Source: Candidatus Dichloromethanomonas elyunquensis
Lineage (GTDB): Bacteria > Bacillota > Desulfitobacteriia > Desulfitobacteriales > Syntrophobotulaceae
Assembly (NCBI GenBank): GCA_001515265.1
Contig: LNDB01000008.1
Location: forward strand, 1 to 64,000
Length of the DNA stretch: 64,000 nucleotides
Direction of reading: 5' to 3'
Below the pieces are notes generated by a model. The model did no database searches and was not told where the DNA came from. It worked only from the letters and a program-made list of their open reading frames with translations. Numbering within the stretch: the first letter of the stretch is position 1; each line of letters opens with the position of its first letter. Positions 10,674 through 20,519 of the stretch are shown piece after piece. The translations under genes were made by a program, and so were the position numbers.

Positions 10674-10700
10674 GTTCGACATGACCCAAATTTTTCCTCT
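10674..10700 (-). promoter_or_regulatory. Candidate sigma-H promoter with Spo0A box upstream of spoIIAA
   Basis: Minus strand AGAGGAAAA-N13-CGAAC resembles RWAGGAWWT-N12-14-HGAAT; contains TGTCGAA (0A box, + coords 10675-10681). Confidence 0.4.
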
Positions 10701-10827
10701 GTAGTTAAACTCCGAAAAGAATGCCTGATAAGCATAAATAAAAAATAAAAATCAAATAATGATAGTGTTATGTGGAATTTTGTGAAAATTAATGGAGAAT
10801 TATAGATCAAAAAAAGAGGTGATAAAC

Positions 10828-11298
10828 GTGCCAAATTCCAATCTGCGTCCTCCCACTATCAACGTTACCCCGGAAGAGTACAAACAAATGACCGAAAAAA
10901 TTTCCCCTAAGCCCACTTTAGTCAAAAATACTATTATGGCTTTTTTGGTGGGAGGTTTCATTTGCAGTATCGGTCAAATGATTATCAACTTTTATGTGAT
11001 GTACCTGGGATTGGCCCAGGCTTCAGCTCAAATTGCAGGAACCGCCACCCTTATTTTGGTCGGAGCGCTTTTGACAGGGTTGGGAGTCTATGACGAGGTG
11101 GTAAAAGTGGGGGGAGCGGGAGCAATTGTCCCGGTTACCGGCTTTGCCAATTCCATGGTTTCTCCGGCTCTCGAATTTAAGAGGGAGGGTTATGTTTTTG
11201 GGGTAGGCGGAAAATTATTTACCGTAGCTGGACCCATTCTTGTCTATGGGATAGTAAGTTCCATCATCGTAGGAATTGTTTCTGTTTTACTAAAGTAA
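10828..11298 (+). CDS. spoVAC: Stage V sporulation protein AC
   Basis: SpoVAC/AE-family membrane protein; GTG 10828 preceded by AGAGGTGAT; first of the spoVA cluster. Confidence 0.92.
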   Translation: MPNSNLRPPTINVTPEEYKQMTEKISPKPTLVKNTIMAFLVGGFICSIGQMIINFYVMYLGLAQASAQIAGTATLILVGALLTGLGVYDEVVKVGGAGAIVPVTGFANSMVSPALEFKREGYVFGVGGKLFTVAGPILVYGIVSSIIVGIVSVLLK

Positions 11299-11324
11299 TC
11301 CTTTCAGCAAAAGGAGATGAAGAA

Positions 11325-12329
11325 ATGAATTCCAAGAAAAGCGGAAACCAAACGGTTACTTTTCAGAATCCGCCGGTAATTCTTTCCCGCTGCAATGTGG
11401 TTGGACCCAAGGAAGGAGACGGCCCCCTCAAGGGTTCTTTTGATGTGATTCTTCACGATACCTATGACGGAGAAAAATCTTGGGAAAGGACAGAGGCCAA
11501 AATACTGGAACGGGCAATGCGGGGGGCGCTGGAAAAGGTCAATGTTCCATCGGATTCGGTAGATTATATCCTGGCAGGAGACCTGTTGAATCAGATTATC
11601 TCTTCCAATTTTGCAGCAAGGCAAATGGGTCTTCCTTTTATTGGCCTTTATGGAGCATGTTCCACGATGGCTTTGTCAATCGCACTCGGATCCATGTTAA
11701 TTGACGGAGGATTTGCGTCTAAGACGTTATGTGGCGCCTCAAGTCATCATGATACAGCAGAGAGGCAATACCGGCTGCCTACCGAGCAAGGCAGCCAGCG
11801 TGCCATGTATTCGCAGTGGACAGTAACCGGAGCGGGGACTGTTCTCTTAGGAGATTCCGGACAAGGACCCAGGGTTACTGCAGCAACCATTGGGAGGATT
11901 CTTGATTACGGAGAGACTGATGCGGGGAATATGGGAGCCGCTATGGCACCAGCAGTAGCGGATACAATCCTTAACCACTTCCAGGATTTAAACCGGCACC
12001 CGGATTTTTATGATCTTATTGTAACCGGTGATCTGGGGTCGGTCGGTCTGCAGTTAGTTTTAGATATCTTAAAAAAAAGCGGCTTAAATATCAATAACTT
12101 TTCTGACTGCGGAGTAATGATTTACAGCACTGAGCAGGATACCCACGCAGGTGGAAGCGGCTGCGGGTGTTCAGCAGTGGTCTTAACCGGAGATATTCTG
12201 AACAGAATGACAAGCGGTGAATTGAATAAAGTCCTGCTGATCGGAAGCGGTTCTCTTCATAGTTCCCTTTCAACCCAGCAGGGTGAATCCATGCCTGCCA
12301 TAGGTCATGCGGTATGTATTGAAAAATAA
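11325..12329 (+). CDS. spoVAD: Stage V sporulation protein AD
   Basis: Thiolase-like fold protein between spoVAC and spoVAE; FIGLYGACSTMALSIALGSMLIDGG. Confidence 0.94.
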   Translation: MNSKKSGNQTVTFQNPPVILSRCNVVGPKEGDGPLKGSFDVILHDTYDGEKSWERTEAKILERAMRGALEKVNVPSDSVDYILAGDLLNQIISSNFAARQMGLPFIGLYGACSTMALSIALGSMLIDGGFASKTLCGASSHHDTAERQYRLPTEQGSQRAMYSQWTVTGAGTVLLGDSGQGPRVTAATIGRILDYGETDAGNMGAAMAPAVADTILNHFQDLNRHPDFYDLIVTGDLGSVGLQLVLDILKKSGLNINNFSDCGVMIYSTEQDTHAGGSGCGCSAVVLTGDILNRMTSGELNKVLLIGSGSLHSSLSTQQGESMPAIGHAVCIEK

Positions 12330-12347
12330 ACCGGTGAGGTAACTAAA

Positions 12348-12710
12348 ATGTATAATTATGTTATTCCAGCTTTTATCATCGGCGGTTTAATTTGTGTTGC
12401 CGGTCAGTTATTAATGGATTTGACAAAAGCCAATATTACTCCCGCCCATGTTTTGGTAAGCTTTGTAACAGCCGGCGTGATTTTAGGAGGATTAGGCTTA
12501 TATCAGCCCCTGGTCAAAATCGGAGGGGCGGGCGCAACCGTTCCTTTGACAGGTTTTGGATATACCCTGGCTAAAGGGGCTATGGAAGGTGCCAGTTCCA
12601 ATGGACTCCTTGGAGCTCTTTCCGGGGGAATTCAGGCTGCAGCCGTAGGAATTGCCGCTGCAATCCTATTCGGTTATCTGGTCGCAGTCGTATTTAATCC
12701 GAAAGGATAA
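12348..12710 (+). CDS. spoVAE: Stage V sporulation protein AE (SpoVAEB type)
   Basis: Membrane protein MYNYVIPAFIIGGLICVAGQLLMDLTKANITPAHVLVSFV; VKIGGAGATVPLTGFG. Confidence 0.93.
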   Translation: MYNYVIPAFIIGGLICVAGQLLMDLTKANITPAHVLVSFVTAGVILGGLGLYQPLVKIGGAGATVPLTGFGYTLAKGAMEGASSNGLLGALSGGIQAAAVGIAAAILFGYLVAVVFNPKG

Positions 12711-14212
12711 TGGAAAATATGTCACAAACAGCTGAAGCCAATGTTGCTATCTCCAAAAACTATGAGGAAAATATCACTTATCTAAATAAAAAATTAGGGG
12801 TGCCGGACAGTTTTGATATTATTGTCCGGGAAATGAATGTCGCCCGTAAAAAAATAGTTATTTATTCCGTAAACGGCTTGGTGGGAAGGCCGGCATCCAA
12901 TCTCATTCTGGAAACTTTTGCAGAGATCGAAAAATCCGAGCTGGCTGTCAACGCTTTGGATAAACTGAAATCAAAAATAGTTGATTTGCAAGTTTCTGAG
13001 GTTGAATCAATGGATGAAGTCATTTATTTTGTTTTGTCAGGCACCATGGCGATTTTGATTGAAGGAAAAAAGGAAGCCGTTATCGTAGATGTAAGAAGTT
13101 ATCCGGCACGAATGCCTGAAGAGCCGGATATTGAACGCGTTACAAGGGGTTCCCGCGACGGTTTTACAGAGACACTGGTTTTTAATACCAATCTGATTCG
13201 CCGTCGGCTGAGGGACCCCGGGTTAAGAATGAAACTTGTTAAGGCCGGAAGCCGTTCCAAGACAGACGTATGTATCGCTTACATTGAAGATATCACGAAT
13301 CCGAAAATGGTAGACTATATGGAGAAAGAGATAAAAAATATTAAGATTGACGGCATTCCCATGGCCGAAAAAACGATTGAAGAATTCATTCTTGGCAGCA
13401 AGTTTTGGAATCCTTATCCCAGGGTAAGGTATACTGAACGTCCGGACGTTGCGGCTATCCACTTGCTGGAGGGCAACGTCATCATTCTGGTCGATACATC
13501 CCCGAGTGTAATTATTGCACCTTGTACGTTCTGGCATCATGTCCAGCATGCCGAGGAGTACCGGCAGGAGCCTGTTGTCGGAGCCTATTTGCGGTGGGTC
13601 AGATTTATTGCCATAATTGCTTCGATATTTCTATTACCCACATGGCTGGCGTGCGCCCTTAATCCTCAGCTTTTACCGCATTCCCTCCAATTCATCGGCA
13701 TAGAAAAACCAGCTAAGGTCGGCCTTCTCTTTCAAGCCATAACCGGGGATATTGCCATTGACATCCTGCGTATGGCAGCGATTCATACACCATCCCCGTT
13801 AGCCACCGCCTTGGGTTTAATTGCGGTATTTATGATGGGAGATGTGGCTATTAAAGTGGGATTCTTCACTCCGGAAATCATCATGTACTTATCTATCGCT
13901 GCAGTAGGTACGTTTGCAACACCCAGTTATGAACTGGCACAGGCCAATAGGCTGGTCAGAATATTTCTGGTTTTGGCCGCAGGGTTGTTCAATTTCTGGG
14001 GATTGGGGATTGGTGTTCTATTGGTATTCTTTTTGCTTTGGCGGACCAATTCTTTCGGCGTACCCTATCTTTGGCCTCTTATCCCGCTTGATTTTAAAGC
14101 ATTAAAAACAATTTTGGTAAGAAACCCGGTTCCCATTGCCAATCAAAGGCCAAGCATCTTGAAATCAAAAGACCGGATCAGACAGCCTCAGCAAAGACCA
14201 AACCCATCGTGA
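12710..14212 (+). CDS. spoVAF: Stage V sporulation protein AF (GerA-like family)
   Basis: GerA-family pattern (ILVDTSPSVIIAPCTFWHHVQHAEEY, PSPLATALGLIAVFMMGDVA), last gene of spoVA cluster. Confidence 0.92.
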   Translation: MENMSQTAEANVAISKNYEENITYLNKKLGVPDSFDIIVREMNVARKKIVIYSVNGLVGRPASNLILETFAEIEKSELAVNALDKLKSKIVDLQVSEVESMDEVIYFVLSGTMAILIEGKKEAVIVDVRSYPARMPEEPDIERVTRGSRDGFTETLVFNTNLIRRRLRDPGLRMKLVKAGSRSKTDVCIAYIEDITNPKMVDYMEKEIKNIKIDGIPMAEKTIEEFILGSKFWNPYPRVRYTERPDVAAIHLLEGNVIILVDTSPSVIIAPCTFWHHVQHAEEYRQEPVVGAYLRWVRFIAIIASIFLLPTWLACALNPQLLPHSLQFIGIEKPAKVGLLFQAITGDIAIDILRMAAIHTPSPLATALGLIAVFMMGDVAIKVGFFTPEIIMYLSIAAVGTFATPSYELAQANRLVRIFLVLAAGLFNFWGLGIGVLLVFFLLWRTNSFGVPYLWPLIPLDFKALKTILVRNPVPIANQRPSILKSKDRIRQPQQRPNPS

Positions 14213-14218
14213 AAGACA

Positions 14219-14623
14219 TTATTCTTTCATAGAGAGGATAAGCTGCTGCTCTTTAGCAGGTCTGACAACAATCAGATCTAAAGACACTAAGATAAGGATG
14301 GCAATAAGAATTTTTTCCAGATTATTGGAATTGTCAAAATGAGCTTGGTATAAAGGCGAGTTCACAACCTGAGGAACGGTGTATGAATAGACAGGAGGGA
14401 AGGGGAGGCTGGGGGCGGCAACGATATTTGAACTTGCCGCTGGAAATAGAGGCTGATACGCAGGATGGTAGTTCAAGGTGTTTTTTTGCGGAAATAACTG
14501 CGGATAAGGTCTTTGCGGGGACATAACATAAGGATTGCCTATTGAAGCAGGATAATTTGAATAGGTGTTCCATTGGGAAGCACGTGTGGGATAATTATAC
14601 TTGCAAATTGGGTTGTTCCTCAT
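14219..14623 (-). CDS. Small Pro/Tyr/Asn-rich protein with C-terminal TM, function unknown
   Basis: 134 aa; low-complexity P/Y/N-rich first 100 residues then LEKILIAILILVSLDLIVV; start preceded by AGAGGGGGACA. Confidence 0.55.
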   Translation of the reverse strand: MRNNPICKYNYPTRASQWNTYSNYPASIGNPYVMSPQRPYPQLFPQKNTLNYHPAYQPLFPAASSNIVAAPSLPFPPVYSYTVPQVVNSPLYQAHFDNSNNLEKILIAILILVSLDLIVVRPAKEQQLILSMKE

Positions 14624-14811
14624 TCATTGTCCCCCTCTTTTATTGGAGCTATCTTCAGTATATTGTTTGAATTGGGGCATTGATACAAAAGTGGAATTAT
14701 TTTCCTATAAAGGATCAATTCAATTTTTATAGTTTCACTGATGCTTTTTTTGTTTCCAATTGACAACTTTGCATCTATAATAAACGAGGTATCAAAATGA
14801 CGGAGGTTGCT

Positions 14812-15153
14812 ATGGAAGAAAAACTTACTACACTTAAAGAATATGTTCACATGGATTCAGAGATATCATTTGAAGAATTTAAAACGTATTATTCGAGTTT
14901 CATCGGTCAACTCAATGCTGAATATAATGAAATGGATCAGGGCACTTGTCTGAAAGCACGATTCATCTGCAGCATTGTTAAAGCAAACGCCGAGACCCGT
15001 TCCCACCAGTCTAAAACCAATGCCAAAGCCTTTCGGAAGATGGCTGACAAATGCGGTTTTTGGATGGAGGCAATTGATCATCGTCTGAAGAAAGAAGGTC
15101 TGCCTCAGGCAGCAATTGATACGGCAATGAATGAGATCAATAAGCGCCTGTAA
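14812..15153 (+). CDS. Conserved hypothetical small helical protein
   Basis: ORF with GGAGG five bases before ATG 14812. Confidence 0.55.
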   Translation: MEEKLTTLKEYVHMDSEISFEEFKTYYSSFIGQLNAEYNEMDQGTCLKARFICSIVKANAETRSHQSKTNAKAFRKMADKCGFWMEAIDHRLKKEGLPQAAIDTAMNEINKRL

Positions 15154-15295
15154 TTGTATTCAATGATGTCCATATATCGCGGAGGCTGTTGCAGAACTGC
15201 TAACAGTCCCTTTGTTTTGTTCTGCCTAAAATGATATAATTTATCGTGGAATTGATGGTAAATGCCTATTTTCGGCGAATGCTGCGAGGAGTCCC

Positions 15296-17854
15296 ATGAA
15301 GATCATCCTATCACACCGCTATTTGGATTTTGATGCCTTAGCTTCTATGGTTGCTGTTCAGAGGATATACCCTGATGCAGCTTTGGTCATTGAAGGTAAG
15401 AATAATTCTTATGTCCAGGACTTTCTCGCCTTAACCAAGGAACACCTGCCCTTATTGAAGCTAAAAGATATTGATACCGGCAGGGTTGAAAAAATATTTC
15501 TTGTTGATACTCATGAATTGAGCCGTTCGGTAGGAAATAAAAATATTCTTGATCATCTCAACGAAGCAGACATTGAAATTATTGACCATCACCCTTTCGA
15601 AGGATCTGTGGAAAAAAAACATACTTTTGCAATGGTAGGGGCTTGTACGACTATTCTTGTGGAAAAAATCAAGAATATGGGTTTAAGGTTAAGCAGTTTT
15701 GATGCCACACTTATGGCTTTGGGAATCTATGACGATACGGGCAGTCTCCTATTTGAAAATACGACTTCCCGGGATGTCATGGCTGTTGCTTACCTCATTG
15801 ACCAGGGAGCTCAGCTGGGGGTTGTTGCGGAATATTTGCGGAAACCCCTTTCCAGTGAACAAATGGACCTTTTTCAACTCTTGTTGGATAACGGGAGCAC
15901 GGAATTGTTTGAAGGAACCCCGGTTTACATAACTTTTGCGGAGCAGCAGGACTTTGTAGAAGGTTTGGCGCTATTGGCCCAGAGAATCGGCGAAATAGAA
16001 AGCGCCGATATTTGGTTCATTGTTGCCCAAATGGAAAACAGGGTGCATATTGTCGCCAGATCCAGAGGAAATGTACTTCCCGTGAACAAGATAGTCGGCG
16101 TATTTGGCGGATCGGGACATGAAAAAGCTGCTTCAGCCGTTATTAAGGAAGGGGATCTGCATGAGGTTATGGGCCGGCTGCGCGAAGAAATCCAAAAGCG
16201 TATGGCAAGACCAAGTCAGATCAGGGATATCATGAGTTTCCCCGTAAAAACGGTTTACCCCGATACGACCATGGAAGAAGTAGGAAAAATACTTTTAAAG
16301 TATGGACATACCGGCGTTCCGGTTGTGGAAAACGACATGCTGGTGGGAATCATCTCCCGCAGGGATGTGGATAAGGCTTTAAAACATGGACTTCAGCACG
16401 CGCCTGCGAAGGGATTTATGACCAAAGATGTTGTGACGGTGAATCCGGATCTTGCGTGGGAGGAAGTACAAAAACTGATGGTTTTTCACGATATCGGCAG
16501 ACTTCCTGTGGTGGAAAATGGGCACCTGGTGGGAATTGTATCCAGATCGGATATCTTACGTTTGATTTATGGAAGAGCTGTGCCCACAACCAGTCTGCTG
16601 GCCAGGGAAAGAAGTTTGGCCCGCAGGGAAGACACTTTGGCATTAATCAATAATTTGCCGGAAGACTTGAAGTCTGCGCTTATCATCATCAAAGATGTTG
16701 CGGCATTAATGGATGAGCCGATTTATCTTGTGGGAGGATTTGTTCGGGATTTGCTACTGGGGGTACCGATGGCAGACCTTGATATTGTGGTGGAGGGAGA
16801 CGGTATCGCTTTCGCTAAACAGCTCCATGAAAAACTTTTCCCCAAGAAGATGATCTACCATCAGCCTTTCGGAACTGCTAAGATAGTCATGAATGATGGA
16901 ACCCATTTTGATATTGCCGGTTCCAGAAGAGAAGATTATGATTATCCGGGGGCATTGCCAACGGTAGAAGAATCTACTCTAAGAAATGATTTGTTCCGAA
17001 GGGATTTTACGATTAATGCCATGGCCATGTGTTTAAACCGGGATCGGTTTGGAGAGGTCATCGATTTCTATGGCGGTTTTAGAGATTTGCAGCAAGGGGA
17101 GATCCGCTTCCTTCACAATCTAAGCTTCATCGATGATCCGATGAGGATTATGAGAGCAATCCGGTTTGCGGAACGCTATGGATTCAAACTGGCAAAGAAT
17201 ACCGGAGATGCTATAGGCATCGCCTTAGAGGCCGATGTATTTGCCAAAATCAGTCCGGAAAGGTTTACTGAAGAACTCCTGCTGGTTTACCAGGAACGGC
17301 ATTATCAAAAGATGGGCAGAAAGTTAATAGAATATGGCGTTTTTCGGGCGTGGTTTGGTCAGGACTTTCCCTGGAATTATCATAAGGAAGAAGAAACCGC
17401 AGCTTGGCCTCTCGAAAAACGATGGTTGATGAGCCTTAAATCTATTGACGACCAAGGAGTAAATCAAATCCTGGCAAGATTGAAGATTAATAAGAATCTG
17501 CATAAAAACACAATTGAATACTTGCGGCTGCGCCAGGAACTAAGAGTGAGAATCTCGGATCTAACAAAAATAGACGAGGTATTGATGGCGGCTCCCCGAA
17601 ACCTTGTCGAAGTGTTGTCGGGCCACGAAGAATTTGAACAGGGTATCCGGCAATATTTACAAGCCGCAGCTCAAGTAGATATGGAAATCACGGGAATCCA
17701 ACTGATGGAATCAGGAATGAAAGAAGGCCCTGAAATAGGGAAAACGCTGCGGAAAATTCGCAGCCTTTGGCTTGAAGGCAAGATAACTTCTATTGAAGAA
17801 GAAAAGAAATACGTAGATCATATTTTCAGTACTGGAAGGGAGTTAATCGAATGA
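15296..17854 (+). CDS. Multidomain protein: DHH phosphoesterase, two CBS domains, tRNA nucleotidyltransferase/poly(A) polymerase
   Basis: N-term DHH motifs (HRYLDFDALAS, DHH at EIIDHHPFEG), two CBS repeats, polymerase head YLVGGFVRDLLLGVPMADLDIVVEGDGIAFA. Confidence 0.92.
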   Translation: MKIILSHRYLDFDALASMVAVQRIYPDAALVIEGKNNSYVQDFLALTKEHLPLLKLKDIDTGRVEKIFLVDTHELSRSVGNKNILDHLNEADIEIIDHHPFEGSVEKKHTFAMVGACTTILVEKIKNMGLRLSSFDATLMALGIYDDTGSLLFENTTSRDVMAVAYLIDQGAQLGVVAEYLRKPLSSEQMDLFQLLLDNGSTELFEGTPVYITFAEQQDFVEGLALLAQRIGEIESADIWFIVAQMENRVHIVARSRGNVLPVNKIVGVFGGSGHEKAASAVIKEGDLHEVMGRLREEIQKRMARPSQIRDIMSFPVKTVYPDTTMEEVGKILLKYGHTGVPVVENDMLVGIISRRDVDKALKHGLQHAPAKGFMTKDVVTVNPDLAWEEVQKLMVFHDIGRLPVVENGHLVGIVSRSDILRLIYGRAVPTTSLLARERSLARREDTLALINNLPEDLKSALIIIKDVAALMDEPIYLVGGFVRDLLLGVPMADLDIVVEGDGIAFAKQLHEKLFPKKMIYHQPFGTAKIVMNDGTHFDIAGSRREDYDYPGALPTVEESTLRNDLFRRDFTINAMAMCLNRDRFGEVIDFYGGFRDLQQGEIRFLHNLSFIDDPMRIMRAIRFAERYGFKLAKNTGDAIGIALEADVFAKISPERFTEELLLVYQERHYQKMGRKLIEYGVFRAWFGQDFPWNYHKEEETAAWPLEKRWLMSLKSIDDQGVNQILARLKINKNLHKNTIEYLRLRQELRVRISDLTKIDEVLMAAPRNLVEVLSGHEEFEQGIRQYLQAAAQVDMEITGIQLMESGMKEGPEIGKTLRKIRSLWLEGKITSIEEEKKYVDHIFSTGRELIE

Positions 17855-18837
17855 AACGAAGAATTCTAAGCGGAATGCGTCCAACCGGATCACTTCATAT
17901 CGGACATTTGAGCGTTCTTCAGAATTGGGTGGTGCTTCAGGATGAATATGAATGTTATTTTTCAATCGTGGATTGGCATGCCCTGACTACAGGATATGAA
18001 GACAAACTGGATCTTAAAGCGCTGTCCAAAGAAATTGCCTTGGATTGGCTGAGCGTGGGAATTGATCCCCAAAAAAGCGCTGTCTTTATTCAATCCCAGG
18101 TGAAAGAACACGCTGAACTGCATTTGCTGTTCTCTATGTTTACGCCGATGTCCTGGCTGGAGAGAGTCCCGACTTATAAAGATCAAATTCAGCAGCTCGG
18201 AGAAGACGGCAAAGATTTGCATACGTACGGCTTTTTAGGTTACCCGTTGCTGCAGGCCGCCGATATACTGGTCTATAAGGCCAGTGCCGTCCCCGTTGGG
18301 GAAGATCAGGTTCCGCATATCGAATTGTCCCGGGAGATTGCCCGCAGATTTAATTATCTTTATTCCGGGGTGTTTCCCGAACCTCAGGCCCTCATCGGGA
18401 AAGTTCCGCTTTTGCCGGGGGTTGACGGCAGAAAGATGAGCAAAAGTTACAATAATGCGATCTCTTTAACTGCCTCTACGGATGAAATTGGCTTCAGGGT
18501 AAAACAAATGATTACCGATCCGCAAAGAATTCGTAAAGATGATCCGGGACACCCGGAAGTATGCGTGGTTTCAAAATTCCATAAGATTTATTCTCCCGAC
18601 ATTGATCGGATTGAACGGGACTGTAAGGCCGGAAAAATAGGTTGCGTTGCTTGTAAAAAGTATTTGGCCGAAAATATTGATAAGGTTTTAGCCCCTTATC
18701 GTGAAAGAAGGAAACTCTGGCAAGAGGAAGGAAAAGTGGAAAGCGTTCTTCAGGAAGGCACTGAAAAGGCGAGAGCAACTGCTTCTGATACCATGAATGA
18801 AGTACGAAAAGTGATGGGTCTCTATGGAAGCCGCTAA
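17851..18837 (+). CDS. trpS: Tryptophanyl-tRNA synthetase
   Basis: GMRPTGSLHIGHL and KMSKS motifs. Confidence 0.96.
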   Translation: MKRRILSGMRPTGSLHIGHLSVLQNWVVLQDEYECYFSIVDWHALTTGYEDKLDLKALSKEIALDWLSVGIDPQKSAVFIQSQVKEHAELHLLFSMFTPMSWLERVPTYKDQIQQLGEDGKDLHTYGFLGYPLLQAADILVYKASAVPVGEDQVPHIELSREIARRFNYLYSGVFPEPQALIGKVPLLPGVDGRKMSKSYNNAISLTASTDEIGFRVKQMITDPQRIRKDDPGHPEVCVVSKFHKIYSPDIDRIERDCKAGKIGCVACKKYLAENIDKVLAPYRERRKLWQEEGKVESVLQEGTEKARATASDTMNEVRKVMGLYGSR

Positions 18838-19597
18838 ACAAACCCCTTATGTGGAACTTCCTGCCTTTCAAGGACCTTTGGATCTTCTTCTGCATTTGAT
18901 TCAGCAAAACAAAGTAGATATTTATGATATTCCTATTGCTGTAATAGCAGATCAATTCATTGCCACGGTCAAAAAGATGGAAGAACTGGATATGGATATT
19001 ACATCCGAGTTTTTGGTATTAGCCGCGCAGCTTCTGCATCTGAAATCCCGGCAGCTGCTTCCCAAACCGCAAAAGACGGAAGAAGACCTTCAACTGGAAG
19101 AAGAACTGAAACAAGATTTAGTGGAAAGACTCATAGCTTACAGAGCGTTTAAGGAGATGGCCGTTTATTTGGGCTCAAGGGCCGAATCTTCAGGTAACAG
19201 GTATTTCAGGGAAATTGATCTCGATGAGTTCATTGCTAAACTGAAACCTCCCAATCCTTTGCTGGGGGTAGGGATGGATGAATTGATGCAGGCCTTTGAT
19301 GCAGTCCTAAAAAGAGTAGAAAAAGGGGAATATGTCCATTACGTTCAGGTGGACGAAATTCCTGTGGAAATGATGATTGATGATATCATGAGAAGAATGA
19401 TCCTGAATCCCAAAGGCATGAGATTCATCCAGCTGCTCAGATATAAAACCCGTGCGGAAACCGTTGTTGCTTTTGTTGCTATTCTCGAATTATTAAAAGA
19501 AGGAAAAATCAGAGCAGAACAAGGGGAAAAAAGGAATGACATTTTTATTGTTCCAACGGACAGGGCTTGGGATTTGATAAATGAGGAGTCGGTTTAA
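18824..19597 (+). CDS. scpA: Segregation and condensation protein A
   Basis: FQGPLDLLLHLIQQNKVDIYDIPIAVIADQF. Confidence 0.95.
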   Translation: MEAAKQTPYVELPAFQGPLDLLLHLIQQNKVDIYDIPIAVIADQFIATVKKMEELDMDITSEFLVLAAQLLHLKSRQLLPKPQKTEEDLQLEEELKQDLVERLIAYRAFKEMAVYLGSRAESSGNRYFREIDLDEFIAKLKPPNPLLGVGMDELMQAFDAVLKRVEKGEYVHYVQVDEIPVEMMIDDIMRRMILNPKGMRFIQLLRYKTRAETVVAFVAILELLKEGKIRAEQGEKRNDIFIVPTDRAWDLINEESV

Positions 19598-20169
19598 TGC
19601 TTTTTCAGGAAACGGAAATAGCTGCCCTGGAAGCTTTACTTTTTATGGCCAAAGAACCGCTGCAGGTCCATAAACTTGCTGAAATTCTTGAAATCTCTTC
19701 TGACAATGTGATTGAGCTGGCGGAAGTGTTAAAGGAAAGATATGCATCCCCTTCCAGCGGATTTATCCTGATTGAACTGAAAAATGGTTATCGGTTAGGA
19801 ACAAAGCCGGAAATAGCCCGTTACATTGAAGTTTTATATAAGCAGCCATCCCAAATGCTTTCCAACGCAGCTTTGGAAGTATTATCAATTGTTGCCTATA
19901 AGCAGCCTATTACCCGCGGGGAGATTGATTTTATCCGCGGGGTTCAGTCTGACCGCGCCATAGCTACACTTGCCGAAAAAGGGCTTGTCAGGGAAATTGG
20001 CCGAAAAGACGGACCGGGCAGGCCTATCCTCTATGGAACAACGGAAGAGTTTTTGATTCATTTTGGGATTAAATCCCTTCATGAGCTTCCCGAACTTGGT
20101 GAATTTAAAGATACGGAAACAGAAGGGTCAGAAGAAAAAAAGCAGAATATATTGAAGACTGAGCAGTAA
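19597..20169 (+). CDS. scpB: Segregation and condensation protein B
   Basis: ALEVLSIVAYKQPITRGEIDFIRGVQSD; overlaps scpA stop. Confidence 0.95.
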   Translation: MLFQETEIAALEALLFMAKEPLQVHKLAEILEISSDNVIELAEVLKERYASPSSGFILIELKNGYRLGTKPEIARYIEVLYKQPSQMLSNAALEVLSIVAYKQPITRGEIDFIRGVQSDRAIATLAEKGLVREIGRKDGPGRPILYGTTEEFLIHFGIKSLHELPELGEFKDTETEGSEEKKQNILKTEQ

Positions 20170-20254
20170 AAGATGCAAATCACGATGGAGATGATCCTTG
20201 AGTTGTAAACAAAATCACTTTGTGGTAATATACTTTGTATAATTGAATTTGCGG

Positions 20255-20413
20255 GGATAGAGGCGCGGTAATCAAGAGTAGGTATTCGGAGAAGGCAATC
20301 GGTGAAGAATACGGAAAGGGATTACTGCCGAAGCTTACGTCCGGCTGGGACTTAAGCTGGGCCCACACTGAAAAAGTATGGGACTGTCATTCTTAGAGGA
20401 ATGAAGCGCTGTC
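20255..20413 (+). ncRNA. Lysine riboswitch (L-box) leader of lysA
   Basis: GATAGAGGCGCG...TCAAGAGTA...GGAGAA...GTGAA...GAAAGGGATTACTGCCGAAGC...GGCTGG...GGGACTGTCA...GCGCTGTC matches the L-box core order. Confidence 0.9.
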
Positions 20414-20467
20414 TGGGACATGGAAAATAATAGATATCTTCGGGTATGTCTATTGATGAGTTTCGTG

Positions 20468-20498
20468 GTTTACGGGTCGTTCCTCGTAAACTTTTTTT
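20468..20498 (+). terminator. Intrinsic terminator of the lysine riboswitch expression platform
   Basis: GTTTACGGG-tcgtt-CCTCGTAAAC followed by TTTTTTT, 20 nt before the lysA start. Confidence 0.8.
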
Positions 20499-20519
20499 AT
20501 TTTGAAGGAGGATCGCATT

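Noticed and set aside
14620-14850. 76-aa minus-strand ORF between the P/Y-rich gene and 14812-15153
   Set aside because: Overlaps the promoter and start of the + gene and the start of the minus gene; no SD or family resemblance.
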